Below, one piece after another: positions 23,835 to 34,956 of a stretch of DNA of 64,000 bases (positions are counted from its first letter, which is position 1; each line of letters starts with the position of its first letter). The notes under the pieces are model-generated. The model ran no database searches, was not told the origin of the DNA, and was given only the letters and a program-made list of their open reading frames with translations. The position numbers and the translations under genes were made by a program. The stretch is taken from contig JACTVC010000031.1 in the NCBI GenBank assembly GCA_018417955.1, positions 434,001-498,000 on the forward strand. The letters run 5' to 3'. Origin of the DNA: Laccaria trichodermophora. Its lineage: Eukaryota; Basidiomycota; Agaricomycetes; Agaricales; Hydnangiaceae.

Positions 23835-25349
23835 TTACGCCAGAAAGAACGCCAGAACCAACCCGACCACTATGCAACCCCAACCCACACCCGACTTCAT
23901 CCCACCCAACCTACTCCCCCCGTTCTTCGTCATAGGCGCACTTGACTCAAACTCACTAGAGCTTGACGTGATACCTGTACTTGGAACGCCACTGGTAGAA
24001 TACCCACCTCGCCTCAGTTTCTCAGGAACCGCTTTCACCGTCGCCCATGCCGTACCGCTGCTTGAGGCCGCGTCGTACCCCATCCAGCTGATCACTCCCG
24101 AGGAGGAGAGCTGAACGAGCGCGGGAGTGGATGCGGCGTATGTCGCTGAGGAGTCTTTGATCGTTGGGCCCGTGAAGGTTTGTGTTGTGTTGGTCTGTCC
24201 GCAATTATGTTGTGAGACGGGCTGACATGTGAGAGAGAAATTAGAAGGACTTACGTGGACGTCGATGATGTAGGTAGCCGAGCCGTCGTCTGGGATGAAT
24301 GCGAATTTGGTTTGTACCTACGATGGATTATTTAAAAATCGCGATACTCAAAGGCGGCGCTTACGTCTGTCTCTTTGAAGAAGCTCGCCGTACGGCCATG
24401 CATCGTTGGGAACCTAGTTCCGGTGTACATTTGAGGATCCGGTTGCATGGACGCATCTGTTTGTTTTTTTATCAGAGGTGTTCGACGACGAAAAAGAAAG
24501 GTAGTAGGGCAACGACGCAGCGCACAGTGTATGACGAAGATCTTGGCTTCACCAGCTGGAATCCCAGGAACACCCAAAAAGTGGATGTGGTTCTGCGCAA
24601 GGGCCATAACGGGCTGGTACGAGTCCGTAGATTGCCCAAAATCAAAGTTAAGTGTTTGAACGTCGATCCAAGGAATGGCTTTGGGTGAGGCGGATTTGAG
24701 GAGAGCCATGTCGAACCGGAAGAATTCTTTGTTGGAATAGGCGTCTAGAGATGATATTCGGTTAAAATTCAGCAGAAATAAAAAAAACCTGTACTTACAA
24801 AAGACGTTGGTGTCGTGATCGAGGATTACACCTGCATTGGTGGGGTCGAACTAAGGGCCACCTCCAGATACGTGCTTTGTCGTCGTGTTTTGAGCAGACC
24901 AGGATTTTGCGGTGGCGTCGTAGATGTAAATGGTGAAGGGGTTCTTAGAATCGCCATTGATAACATATATGGCGTTTGTATACTGCCCAACTTCAAAGTC
25001 ACTAAGGGTGCACCTCTGATAGATCGTAAGCGAAATACATACCTGAGAAAGAAAACATTGGACGTTCACTTGATCAAACGGACTAAAGAGGTGGTCAGCG
25101 GCAAAGGACAAACGAAGGAGCAAGAAATTCAAAACCAGAGACCCACGGCAGACCATTCGTCGTGATGTCCTTCGCACTCCCCGACGTCCCACAAGACTCC
25201 TGCCTTCCGGCGTTGTAATCTCTCCCGCGAATACCAAAGGCGAACAAGTTCCAGTAGTTGTCGAAAGCGATACATTGGGTTGGACCGGCAGCTGACGCGA
25301 TTACCAGGCTGGTGGCGAGGACGGAGAGAGTAACGGAGAGCCAACGCAT
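23835..25349 (-). pseudogene. Secreted GPI-anchored protein, copy 1, with nonsense codon
   Basis: The exon layout is that of the intact copy at 37872-39366. The signal peptide starts at 25349 (MRWLSVTLSVLATSLVIASA), followed by exons with FDQVNVQCFLSQ, YTNAIYVINGDSKNPFTIY, ALLKSASPKAIPWIDVQTL, MYTGTRFPTMHGRT, TKFAFIPDDGSATY and a C-terminal hydrophobic GPI-type tail GWGCIVVGLVLAFFLA. In exon 3 the codon after GGGP is TAG (24853-24851), where copy 2 has CAA for Gln. Splice sites downstream are still usable and the 3' frame is preserved, so the stop looks recent. Readthrough or an assembly error cannot be excluded. Confidence 0.75.
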
Positions 25350-25914
25350 TGTAGAAAGAGTGTCGAGTAAAGAGCGACTGTGTGATAATGAGGATAGAGT
25401 GCCTACGCACTGATTGTGTGCGTTAGAGTAGTGGAGATGAAAACGAGAAGGCAAGAAGTGTCGACCTCTCTCCAGAAGCGAGTGTATTTCATTGTTGATC
25501 GGCCTAGATATAATTAGCGCACTAGAAAGATGATATGCAAATGACACACCGAGATGAAGACCAGGCATAATGTCATGAACGAACGCGGAAGGCATAGTGG
25601 GGCTGCCACTCAACATCTTAATCCGTATGTTCGAAGTTGAAGGGAAGTAGAAATTCAAATCGAATAAAAAAAGACTGGCGTAAACGTATAAAGAGGTTGG
25701 AGCACCGACGGCGGGTGGACTATTGATATCGTTGATGACATCTTGGAAAGTGATTTAGAAGTGCTCCGGGAAATTGACGGTTGTTTGGCAAGAGGCTTTG
25801 TCCCCTACCTACTGCTTCACCTTATCACCCCACCCAAACTGAGGTGGGAAAGCGAAGATTGGAACAATAGTACAGGAATAAAGGACATAAATCTGTTGGC
25901 GTGGCATGAAACTA
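25350..25914. other. Upstream region of GPI copy 1 and a micro-exon gene fragment
   Basis: The promoter region of GPI copy 1 lies here. A remnant at about 25,690-25,805 (GAAATTGACGGTTGTTTGGC) matches 39,810-39,910 in unit 2 and resembles pieces of the micro-exon gene family. No intact gene is present. Confidence 0.5.
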
Positions 25915-26295
25915 CTGTGGTATTTCGACCAACTGTTCAGCCGATGTGACGCGTGACGGCCTTGAACAGATGGGAGGGGTGTTCGAAATTGGGATGACCG
26001 TGTGACATAGCAACAAAAGTGTTCGGCCAGCAGCAACTGTTCATTGAGCGGTTGACATGGCATGTAGTAGCAACCTTCTTGCCTCCTCCACAACCTCCCA
26101 GATAAGTGAATGGTATATAATTTTGGAGTAAATGTATGCCACGCAGCGGAAAAAATGAATTTTTGGAGGGAGTTTCCTTTTTAGGGTAAAATGTCACCCT
26201 ATTCGACCTTCCGAGTGACCGTGACAAGTGTCAAGATCTGTTCGGTTCACAGCTCGATGTGACGAGTGACCGAACAGTCGGTCGAAATACCACAG
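25915..26295. mobile_element. TA-flanked MITE, copy 1 (381 bp)
   Basis: This has 24-bp terminal inverted repeats starting CTGTGGTATTTCGACC, with one mismatch between the arms. It is flanked by TA on both sides (25913-25914, 26296-26297). A second copy of exactly the same length is at 53871-54251. TA target sites point to the Tc1/mariner superfamily. No coding capacity. Confidence 0.88.
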
Positions 26296-27852
26296 TACCA
26301 GCAGGGAGATCAATCAGCGTCTTAGAGACGTTCATCATGCAGACCAGTTTTCCTCTCGTCCATTGCTCGTCCAAGTTAATCCCTCATTGCCAGAAATGCC
26401 GCTGGCAAGAGATACTCTCAAGAAATATCGGAAAGCGTCGTGAAGCACGTTCCAAACCACATTATCAAATTGGCTAAGTCCTCTCTCAGCAACTTGAATG
26501 CGACACGTCGCCAACAGAAGCAAAGATGGGGATCAGAGGTCTGGATGTGGTTTGGATGTGGTGGAAAAGGTATTCGTCTTTAATTTATGTACGTACAACA
26601 TTTGTGCATCGTCCTCATCGTTCTTCAGCCCCAGTGAAAGTCTACTCCGCTGCTGGCCGCAAATATCTGCTAAATATCTGAGATGGTCGGTGGCGCCGAA
26701 ATTCACTGACCAGCTGGGATTTTGTCCCTTTTGCAGATTTTTTTCCGCAACTGTCTGCTCTTTTCTTACAAACAACAGCGTGAATTGCGGAAATTTCGGC
26801 GGCTTCCCTTCTAGTCCGGTCTCATCTGCATTTCTCAGTCCTCATTTGTAGGTAGAAAATCTTTTGAATTGCTTCATATGATACACGATCTTCTGTGAAT
26901 ATCCGCTATATACCCAAAACCTTCACGACAGCCATCCCTGGATCAGAACCTCAACTAATTGCCCTCTCACATCCATTTACAACCATCTGTTTGTGCGTAC
27001 GTCTGAGAGACAGATGTATCGATGTCGGGGGCCGGCATTGTAGAGAGGGGAGTAAGAAATTCCGAGTCGCTATTTCCTCCATCAAACACGCGAAATCAAA
27101 TGGACAACAAACGCACTCACCACTTATAAGCCCGTCCTCGATCATAGAATACACTGCAGAAGGCGCATATATGCGCCGAAAATGGTCAGTTGGACGTCAT
27201 ACGAGGTGAGGAAGTCACTTGCCGAGGTATTTGTGATGGGACACGCTTCCTTGTACCCGGTGAGACTAGGGTCACTCAAACTTCGAGAATGATACTCACA
27301 GCCTGTAGGTTGGCGATTCCGTATGAAGAAGATGTTCGCGTATGTTGACGAGAGGAATGGGCGGAATGGTGCGAAGTGTGAGGAGACGGATTCAGGGAGA
27401 TGGTGGGGGGCGGGAAGAAAGAAGGAATGAAAGAAATTCGGCAGAGGTCTGAGATATATAGTCACGTCCAGTCAGTAGAATCTGAGGAAAGAAGCTCGAG
27501 GCGCCGAGTCCATAATCTTGTCGTTGTGAAGGTCGAACGAGAAGACCAATTGGCAGAAACTTGGCGGCCCGCAGCGGATCATCGCCGAATTTGGTCTTTT
27601 GCAGCCGATTCCCGCGGAGGCTTGCAGAGCCGGTTTTCACTGGGCTTCAGCTGCGACCTGACTTTGACACATCGCTGTTGATCGCCACCAGGCGCAAGTC
27701 AATCGCCGGAAAGAGAAGAAGTAAGTCAGGAATTGCTGATCATCCACTCATGAGGAGATGTCCGCCAACGATTCCGTGTTCCACAATTTTGACAAGCATG
27801 ATACACGCTTCGACTTGGTAACATTGAGAATATATATTGATTCTACTGTATT
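26296..27852. other. Unit 1-specific stretch, no gene seen
   Basis: From about 25.81 to 27.65 kb unit 1 carries sequence that unit 2 lacks; it includes the MITE. Frames here are short and unsupported. From about 27,655 on, the sequence again matches unit 2 (about 39,960). Confidence 0.5.
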
Positions 27853-29109
27853 TCACAAAACATCCGATCGCAAGTATCGTTGAATTTCTGGATCGACATC
27901 CCTCTGCCCAAACGAAATTATTCTCACAATGAATTCAAACTTCACGTTACGTGCATTCGAAAGCGAGGAAAATTGTGAAGCTCCGATTTTCTCTAGTTCC
28001 CTCTTCAACACCTTCCGGTGGCGTTCTCCTACTCTACGTTCCTCAAGTTCGTCGTTGAAGAAACATATATCGTTGATCCAAAGGATAATCTTGAGGGATA
28101 CACGGCGAAGAGCATGGAAAGCAGATCGCGAGAGGACATCATCCAGTCTCCCCCATATTGCATCGGTTCGGCAAGAGTTGATGCTCTGGACATGGGCATT
28201 TATTAGCAGTTCTTCAAGTACGTTGTCTCCCGACATCGCAGATAGCGCGTCTGGAAGACCAAGCAGAGGATCCTGTGATTCGTCGCCAATTTCAAAGAAA
28301 AGTACTAAGGTTTTCAATGAGCGACTCGCCGCCAAAGACGAGGAAACCTCCCCTAGGGAAATTTTTGGACCGACTGGGATAAACATTCAGTTGAGAATGA
28401 CTTTGATGATAGATTGGAATTTACCTGAGCAGTAAAGAGATTTCAAGTCTGGTGAGACATTCATCACCTCTTTAAATACGGCAACCTCATCCGCATCGCG
28501 CAGCCTGACGCTAAGTGACTGTAGACTTGTAAAGTCTATGGCAAGGGAATCCGTAGATATTCTGCCGCGGACGAGGGCCCGAATGCTGGGAGGTGAGATG
28601 TTGTTATAGCCGAATGACTTCAAGCGGGTTACGGTATTGGGGGGCGTATTTTTGCGCTCGTGGGGCTTGCTTTTACGGAATTTGGTATGGTATATGTATA
28701 AACTTGAGAAGCTAGCCGCGCTTAACAGAGAGGCGGGCAAATTCTTGAAATTTCGAATGTCGAGATGTTCCAAGGTAGGGTGGCGGATGACGTGCTGTAA
28801 GGCGGCCTGCAACTTCGTTGGTAGTTCGTCCCAATCCTCAGCGGCGAAATTGTACAGACTGGAACCCAATATCAAGGATTTAACGTTAACGTTGGAGGCC
28901 AGACGCAGGCGTCGAGGAAGGTCATTATCCGTGAAAGAAGACCGCTCCACACTGTAGTGGAATGTGCCCGCCTCCAAATCTGTTTCCTCTCCTCTGAATG
29001 TTTCAAAAGGGATGGGCAAAGAAGTGGTTTTCCTGGATCTGGTCGCTTTGAACATTGATGAGGAGCAGAAATTTCTTCGAAGACGGACAAAGGATCGACA
29101 CACGCTCAT
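27853..29109 (-). CDS. LRR-like protein of the basidiomycete F-box/LRR group, copy 1
   Basis: On minus, exons 29109-28425 and 28373-27853 join over a 51-nt intron to about 401 residues, starting MSVCRSFVRLRRN. Regular Leu-rich units run through the protein (LRLASNVNVKSLIL, HPTLEHLDIRNFKNLPASLL, SSLYIYHTKF, LQSLSVRLRDADEV, SRSLKTLVLFFEIGD). This is a leucine-rich-repeat arc as in agaric F-box/LRR proteins, but no F-box is recognisable at the N-terminus. Two further copies, 40552-41823 and 47954-49246, keep the same intron and the same 521-nt second exon. Function and partners are unknown. Confidence 0.72.
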
Positions 29110-31552
29110 GTTGTCCGTTGGTGGAGGATGCGAAAAGGATTCAGGTGGGAGAATAATATTAGGAGGTTGATCGATGACCCTGTCGCACACCAAAGAAGGA
29201 AGGAAACGTAAGCAACACACATTCAGCCTCAGGGACATCGCCACGCCCGACTCTGGCCTTCGAGATGGAATACTATCGGGTAACGCCGTGTTCACGGTGG
29301 CGATCCTCAGACTGCAGCAACAAAGGCGTTCCACAGGCGAGGCGTGTAAAAAGAGAAAGCTGTTGGAAAACCGATAATATCGAGCCAAAATTCAATTCCC
29401 CAGAATCGGACAAACACGCAGCTGAGCGCAAAACTCGGAAACGACCTCTGAAGGGCAAGGAAAGTGAGAAGGCGGCATTCGACTGTTGAAGGGGGGTTCA
29501 ACGCGAAAGATCAGGTGCAGGTCAGTCTATTCTTGGTCATTTGACCGGATTTGACAAGTACTTAATCAGGATTCACCCGCATCTCAAGAACTTTCGCAGG
29601 TCCGTCCCACTCCCAATACCAGGCCAGCGTTACCGAAGGCGGAGTCGACGGGAAAGACCGAGTGCTGGTGGGTTTATTAACTGTGTGTTGACAAAACGAC
29701 CGGGAATGTTTCCTTCTTTTCATCCACTGCCAAGTGAATTTCAACAACTAGCCGGTCCACCCACCCATCGACACCAAGCAAGACGTCGATCTCTTGGTTC
29801 TTTCGCTGATGGACTACTTGTATCCTCCAGGGCCCTCCCCTCATTATGCCTCCCCGTAATACATATCCTAGTCAGTCTTTTCTCATAATCCCGCTGGCAG
29901 CAGTTCTCCGATCCACTCCTTCATGTCGGTCACTCACTCCCTCACGCTTCCGTTCCATTCTTATCCAACGGAGCCTTGATGTCAATCAGTAGAACTTCAA
30001 ACCTTCTGGTGACCGAGCTATACGCCTTCCTCAAAGCCAGCTTCTCCTACAGCAAACCAGATCAAAAATCCCAACTGCGATTCTAGAATGTCGGGCACTC
30101 TTTCATAGTTGCAGATCCCATGATAACCAACCGCGAGCCTTGCGGTGAAAGACCCACAAGCCGTTGCTGGGTTTTCCTTCGTATGTGTTCCATTTTGTTT
30201 ATCTACCATCGACCATACTTAGCTACCCATTCAACACAGCAAAGCTTCCCAGATGAGTAGTGGTCGGAAAAAGGCAAAAGATAACTTCCTGAACTACGTG
30301 TGTACCTTCCATGCTCCAGAAGGCGATTCCCTTCGCCAGAAGACGATGTCGCTCCTGCGGAGAGATGATGCCGCTCCTGCGGGAAGATAATATCCCCGAT
30401 GGAAATGTCATGTTTCTCTTGGGGTGGAAATGCGTCTTTCTATATCTGCGAGAGGATACCCTTTCTCTGTGAAGGCTCCCAGATTTCTTTCTGTTGTTTG
30501 TGTTTGGCGTTTGGCGTTTTCTGGCTTGTGTTGGAGTGGCGTCTCTCGACTTTCGTTGGATGGTTTGGCCTTTTTTCCCGTCTTCCTCTGCGGTGGTGAT
30601 TGTCTAGCACTTAAGGGAATAGCCTCAGTGTCGGGGCTGTCGAGAGAGATGATGGCTATTCGTTGAGGGGACGACTCCCTCCCTTTTGCCGATGGGTGGT
30701 TTGTTCCTCTGGGAGGGGCGATTCCATTCTCTCTTGTGGAGGTGGCCGATTCTTTCCCCAAGGGGGGCGATGGTTTCTCCCGATGTGCCGCCGTCGAGAC
30801 GATGTGTCCCCCCCGTGGGGTGATGTGTTCTCTCGCGTCGATTTTCTTTCCTCTGGGGCGTATTCTTCCCCATGACTCGCTTCGAGACTATGTTGGCCAC
30901 TCGTTAAATTTTTTTTTTTTGGGCGATGATTCCCTGCGGTTGGGTGATGATTTCCTGTGGTGGTGCCATCGTTCCCCCCATTCCCCAGTTGGGGCCGATT
31001 TTTTGTTCTGAAGGAACCTTTCCTGTGGAGGGGCACGTCGAGGTGATGTATTCCACTCGTTCTTGGGAAGGGCCATGGTTCCGTGTCTCCAGTAGTGAGA
31101 CAGACGCGAGAGTATTTTCACTCCTTTGACATTTGCCCTACTTTTCATTCACGTCTCCCGCCCTTCTTTCTTCCTTCATCCCGTCTCCTCATCTAATTGG
31201 CACATTCCACACAGGACATCACGATAACCCTTAGCGCAAACATCCCCCCTTGAACTCAATAACCTACGCGTCTTGAAAATAGTCCAGGGGGCCAACGAAA
31301 ATTAATACGCATCATCGTTATCAGAGCCAATTGACTAGGACTGGGACGATTGATGCCGCAGCCAAGAGGACCGCTGCAACACAGACTCCGACGCCATTTG
31401 ATGAAGGGGAGTGCATGGGTAAGAAGGTTAAAAGGGGATGTGGAAGTTTATGAGAATAATTAAGGTGTGTTCAGAACAAATGCTACGCTGAAAATAATAA
31501 ACGGATTGTCAAATCTTTGTAAACGGGTCCAATTATTTCAGAATTTCCGCTT
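29110..31552. other. Intergenic; end of shared segment, then unit 1-specific DNA
   Basis: Up to about 29,585 the sequence matches unit 2 (about 41,830-41,923 and 45,182-45,470, the two parts separated by the inserted element). From there to about 33,130 it has no counterpart. No gene is supported; see the low-complexity segment at 30,340-31,060. Confidence 0.5.
30340..31060. repeat. Degenerate G/T-rich minisatellite-like segment
   Basis: Imperfect units built around GGGGCGATG and GGTGATG with CCTCTGG or TTCCCC between them recur across about 0.7 kb. A short near-exact pair GATG-CGCTCCTGCGG lies at 30,346-30,380. The strand asymmetry (G/T on +) opens reading frames on both strands that code Pro/Arg/Gly-rich repeats; I treat these as chance. 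Confidence 0.55.
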
Positions 31553-32439
31553 TTACTTCGTCGTCGTCGCCTTTGCCGCCTTTGCTTTCGTCGTCGCCTT
31601 CGCCTTCTTCTCTTTGTTCTCTGCCTTCGCCTTCGCTGCTTTCGCCTTTTCCACCTTTTTCGCTCGCTTCGCATGGGCTGCCTTCTTCTCTCGCTTCACG
31701 TCTGTTGTCCCCTCGATCTGTTTCGCCGTCTTCACCTTCTTGGGTGCCTTCGCTGTCGTCTTCGCCGGCATCGTCGTCGTCGCCTTCCCAGTCGTCTTCC
31801 CCGGCGTCGTCGTCGTCGCCTTCCCAGTCGTCTTCGTTGACTTAATTGCTTTCGGCTCCATCACACCGATTTTCCAAACAAACGACCTGCCCAACGCCCC
31901 TGAGCGCACGTCAATGTGATGAATGTGATGTTGAGGCAAGGTCAAACAAAAACGCACCGTGTGCATCCGAATCATGAGTTACTTGTCTTGTCAGCGGTTT
32001 GCCAATATTTCTAAAAGCGGGACTGAGATGTATGAAGGGAACGATGTAGGGCCGAAGGCTGAGAGTGCCGTAGGAGAAGTTGTACCATTGTGCGGGGTGT
32101 TGAGGTGGGTTTCCTGGATGTTTTCTCGAGACGCAGTGTAACCAGGCCATACATACGTGCAATGCGGTCGACGTGCGTTATGATCGCGGCGTGTTTCCCA
32201 ACGACTGGAGACTAAAGATAATTAGTGGGTGTAAGCTAGAGTCATATCATGGAAAAACACACGATGGCTTTCTGTGTCTGTGTGGCCGACTTCACATCTT
32301 CGAGCATAAACTCAACGACGTCTCCCCTCTTCGGTGGCGGCGCGCCCTTCTTGACCTTGATAACGTTTTTGTTTTTCGTGAAAGCTGTACTCGTCAAGGA
32401 GCGGAGGGCGAGAAGAAAGGTGGAGAAGCGGCTAAACAT
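31553..32439 (-). CDS. Hypothetical protein with Lys/Ala-rich tail
   Basis: Four exons on minus, 32439-32263, 32211-32157, 32113-31958 and 31899-31553, splice in frame to about 244 residues. The N-terminus MFSRFSTFLLALRSL is Arg-containing, hydrophobic and free of acids, like a mitochondrial presequence or a poor signal peptide. Next come VIKVKKGAPPPKRGDVVEF, GKHAAIITHVDRIAR, a hydrophobic YIVPFIHLSPAF stretch and GRSFVWKIGVMEPK. The last 110 residues are Lys/Ala/Thr repeats like a histone H1 tail. I do not recognise the family. It is present only in unit 1. The tail suggests nucleic-acid binding, which with the N-terminus could mean an organellar protein; that is inference. Confidence 0.65.
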
Positions 32440-32904
32440 CTAGAGTGTGCGGTGGTGGTATGGTGGGTGAGAGCGATGGGTTTTAAAATTCTGGAGTAGA
32501 AGAGCGAAGAAGGGGGGTTTATATGGGATTGAGGGGAGTAAATGTCAGCCTCCCATCGGCGATCTGTTTACGGAGGCTGACATTTGCCCCAGTCAACCTC
32601 AGAAAATTCCCCCTCTTCAGTCCCTCAAAAGTATCTCTATTTAAATGTTTTCGCTCATTCTGTTGTGGACGATACCATGTCGACTCCGATGTCATTGCGT
32701 AGAGCCACATCGGATATTTATTTATTATGGACTATGTAAAGTGCTTTTCTCAGAACGGTAAGCATGGTGGTATACTGCGGCATTGGAAGCGTAATATTCG
32801 GGTCTTCACTTCATTAGCACTGGCAGATTTATCATCATGGTTGTGACGAATTACTCAAAAACCGCGACGATTGAAGAACAAAAGAGAAAAAAACGAAGCG
32901 AGCA

Positions 32905-33276
32905 TCGTTGGAAACCTAGTTCCGGCGTACAATTGAGGATCTGGTTGCATGAACGCGTCTGTTCGCTTTTTTATCAGAGGTGTTTGACGACGAAAAAAGA
33001 AAAAGAGAAGAGGTAGTAGGGCAATGTACAGTGTATGACGAAGATCTTGGCTTCACCAGCTGAAATCCCAGGAACACCCAAAATGTGGATATGGTATGTC
33101 CTTCGCACTCCCCGACGTCCCCCAAGACTCCTGTCTTCCGGCGTTGTAATCTCTCTTGCGAAAATGGCAAACAAGTTCCAGTAGATGTCGAAAGCGATAC
33201 ATTGGGTTGGGCCGGCGGCTGACGCGATTACCAGGCTGGTGGCGAGGACGGTCAGGGTAACGGAGAACCAACGCAT
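32905..33276 (-). pseudogene. GPI-anchored protein gene fragment with internal deletion
   Basis: The start codon (33276) and signal-peptide exon of the GPI family are present (MRWFSVTLTVLATSLVIASA). Close to the end of exon 1, at the AAGGACAT position, the sequence jumps to the 3' half of exon 4 (GVPGISAGEAKIFVIH) and then exon 5. Exons 2, 3 and most of 4 are deleted, and downstream exons are absent. Confidence 0.8.
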
Positions 33277-33730
33277 CGTAGAAAGGGTGTGGAGTAAAGA
33301 GCGACTATGTGATATTGAGGATAGAGTGCCTACGCACTAATTGTGTGCGTTAGAGTAGTGGGGGAGCGAGATCAAAACGAGAAGGCAAGAAGTGTCGACC
33401 CCTCTCCAGAAGCGCGCGTATCTCATTGTTGATCGGCCTAAATATTATTAGCGCACTCGAAAGATGATATGCAAACGACACACCGCGATGAAGACCAGGC
33501 ATAATGTCATGAACGAACGCGAAAGGCATAGTTACTCAATATTCAATGTGTAACCCGTATGTTCGAAGTTGAACCGAAGCAGAAAATCAAATCGAATAAA
33601 GATTTTCATAAATTATAAGCGAAAGACTGGCGTAAAAGGTATTAAGAGCAAAAGAGACGTGCGCGAATCAAACATCAAACTCTACCTCCCCGCCTCATCC
33701 AGACCTGATCCAACACAAAGATCATTAGTT

Positions 33731-34878
33731 CTAAGTGGGCACAACCGAATTTTTGACATCTTTCACTTTCTGGAGATATTCGTCAGGGAAGTCGGAGTCT
33801 AGGGGGTAATTGAATAAAGATAGCAGAGGAAGAAAAGCAAAAGTCCTACCAGATGTTCCGTCTCGCCTGTTGGGAGAATCGCCTTGGTCGGGGTGAGCAC
33901 CGCCAACGACTAGGAGACGCTTAGTAAAAGCCAGAGAAAGAAGAGGGATACGGAGGGCTGACTTTGATGGAGTAGAGACTTTATGTTTCTCTTGCTGGCA
34001 GGCGGGGCAGCGCTGGGTTTGGCATCATGAGGAAGCGCGTCGGAAACGTGTTCTACGAAAAAATTTCAGTTGAGATTGCCGGGGAGGATGAAGGCGGATG
34101 GAAGATGCTGACCCTTTATGACGTTCGGCGCGTTAGTCGGGTCCTTGGCAACCTGGGGGACAATGTCTACAGTGTCGTCAGTCGACGGTGGAGATGCGGT
34201 GGAGGACAAACTTACCCTTGATATCGTCCGGCTTGATGGGAACGTCTTTGGGTAGTGGGTCTGAAAGGTCGTCAGTTTGAAAGGGGAAGAGAAACGGGAG
34301 AGGCTAACTAGGGGTGTCGTCTCGCACGATATTTTGAAGGGCCCTGGGTGCGTGCGCTGGAAAGTTGTTAATAAACGCTACGGAAAGAGAGGAAAAAGAG
34401 GGTGCTCTGACAAGTAGCTTCGTCCGCCGCGTCATGCAACCCCTTACTAATGGTGGCTTCTAAGGAGGTCGTTAGAGAACGGTAGAGCGGGAGGAAGGGT
34501 AGGAGCAGCTACCAGCGTCGTCCCGACCAAATAGTTTGTCGCCTACAAAGTTGTTAGTCAAAAGCAAGGGGGCGAGATGGTAAAGTGAAAGGAGACTGAC
34601 TGGAAGTGTCGCCCCGTTGGTTGGAGGGTACAGCGATGGGTGCGTGACTAGCGATATCGGTGACGACATCTAGGAGGTTGCTAGTCAATCGTCAAGGAGG
34701 GACAAGTATGGGAAGCTGACTTGTGACGCCCTCTACATTGGGCGGGGAAGGACTATCACGTCCGTCAAGGCCTAAAAAGTTTTTATTAAAAGGCACGGCA
34801 AGATAAAGATTGAGAATGACCATTGTCGTTGAATGGATGGGCAAGGGCGAGTGGAAGAGAGATGGCTAGCAAGAGGTA
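33731..34878 (-). pseudogene. Micro-exon secreted protein gene, 5'-truncated copy
   Basis: It matches the complete copy at 46059-47215 exon by exon (GRDDAG, DVVTDIASHAP, KDPTNAPNVIKG, final exon DEYLQKVKDVKNSVVPT ending 33731). At 34,878, inside the signal-peptide exon, it runs straight into the start of duplication unit 2. The ATG and the first half of the signal peptide are missing, so it should not give a secreted product. Confidence 0.75.
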
Positions 34879-34956
34879 AATTAGTTATCAAAGCGACGGT
34901 TGTCAAAGCAAGTTGCAAAGCGAGAGATCATGTCTGAGTTTCAAGCTCACAATAAA

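Larger units (their letters stand above)
21029..34878. repeat. Tandem segmental duplication, unit 1
   Basis: Starting at TAAATTAGTTA-CAAAGCGACGG, the order is rhodopsin-like gene, spacer, GPI-anchored protein gene, micro-exon gene fragment, LRR-like gene, GPI gene fragment, micro-exon gene. It matches 34,879-47,189 in the same order and orientation, with long near-identical stretches. Unit 1 alone carries a MITE with its surroundings (about 25.8-27.65 kb) and about 29.6-33.1 kb. It ends inside the signal-peptide exon of the micro-exon gene. Confidence 0.85.

Noticed and set aside
30408..31148. Long overlapping frames on both strands coding Gly/Asn/His/Pro repeats
   Set aside because: They arise from the degenerate G/T-rich repeat; no splice sites, family or codon bias.
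31467..31919. Phe/Ala/Val-rich frame on + that looks like membrane segments
   Set aside because: It is the complement of the Lys/Ala-rich tail exon of the four-exon minus gene, which has consistent splicing.
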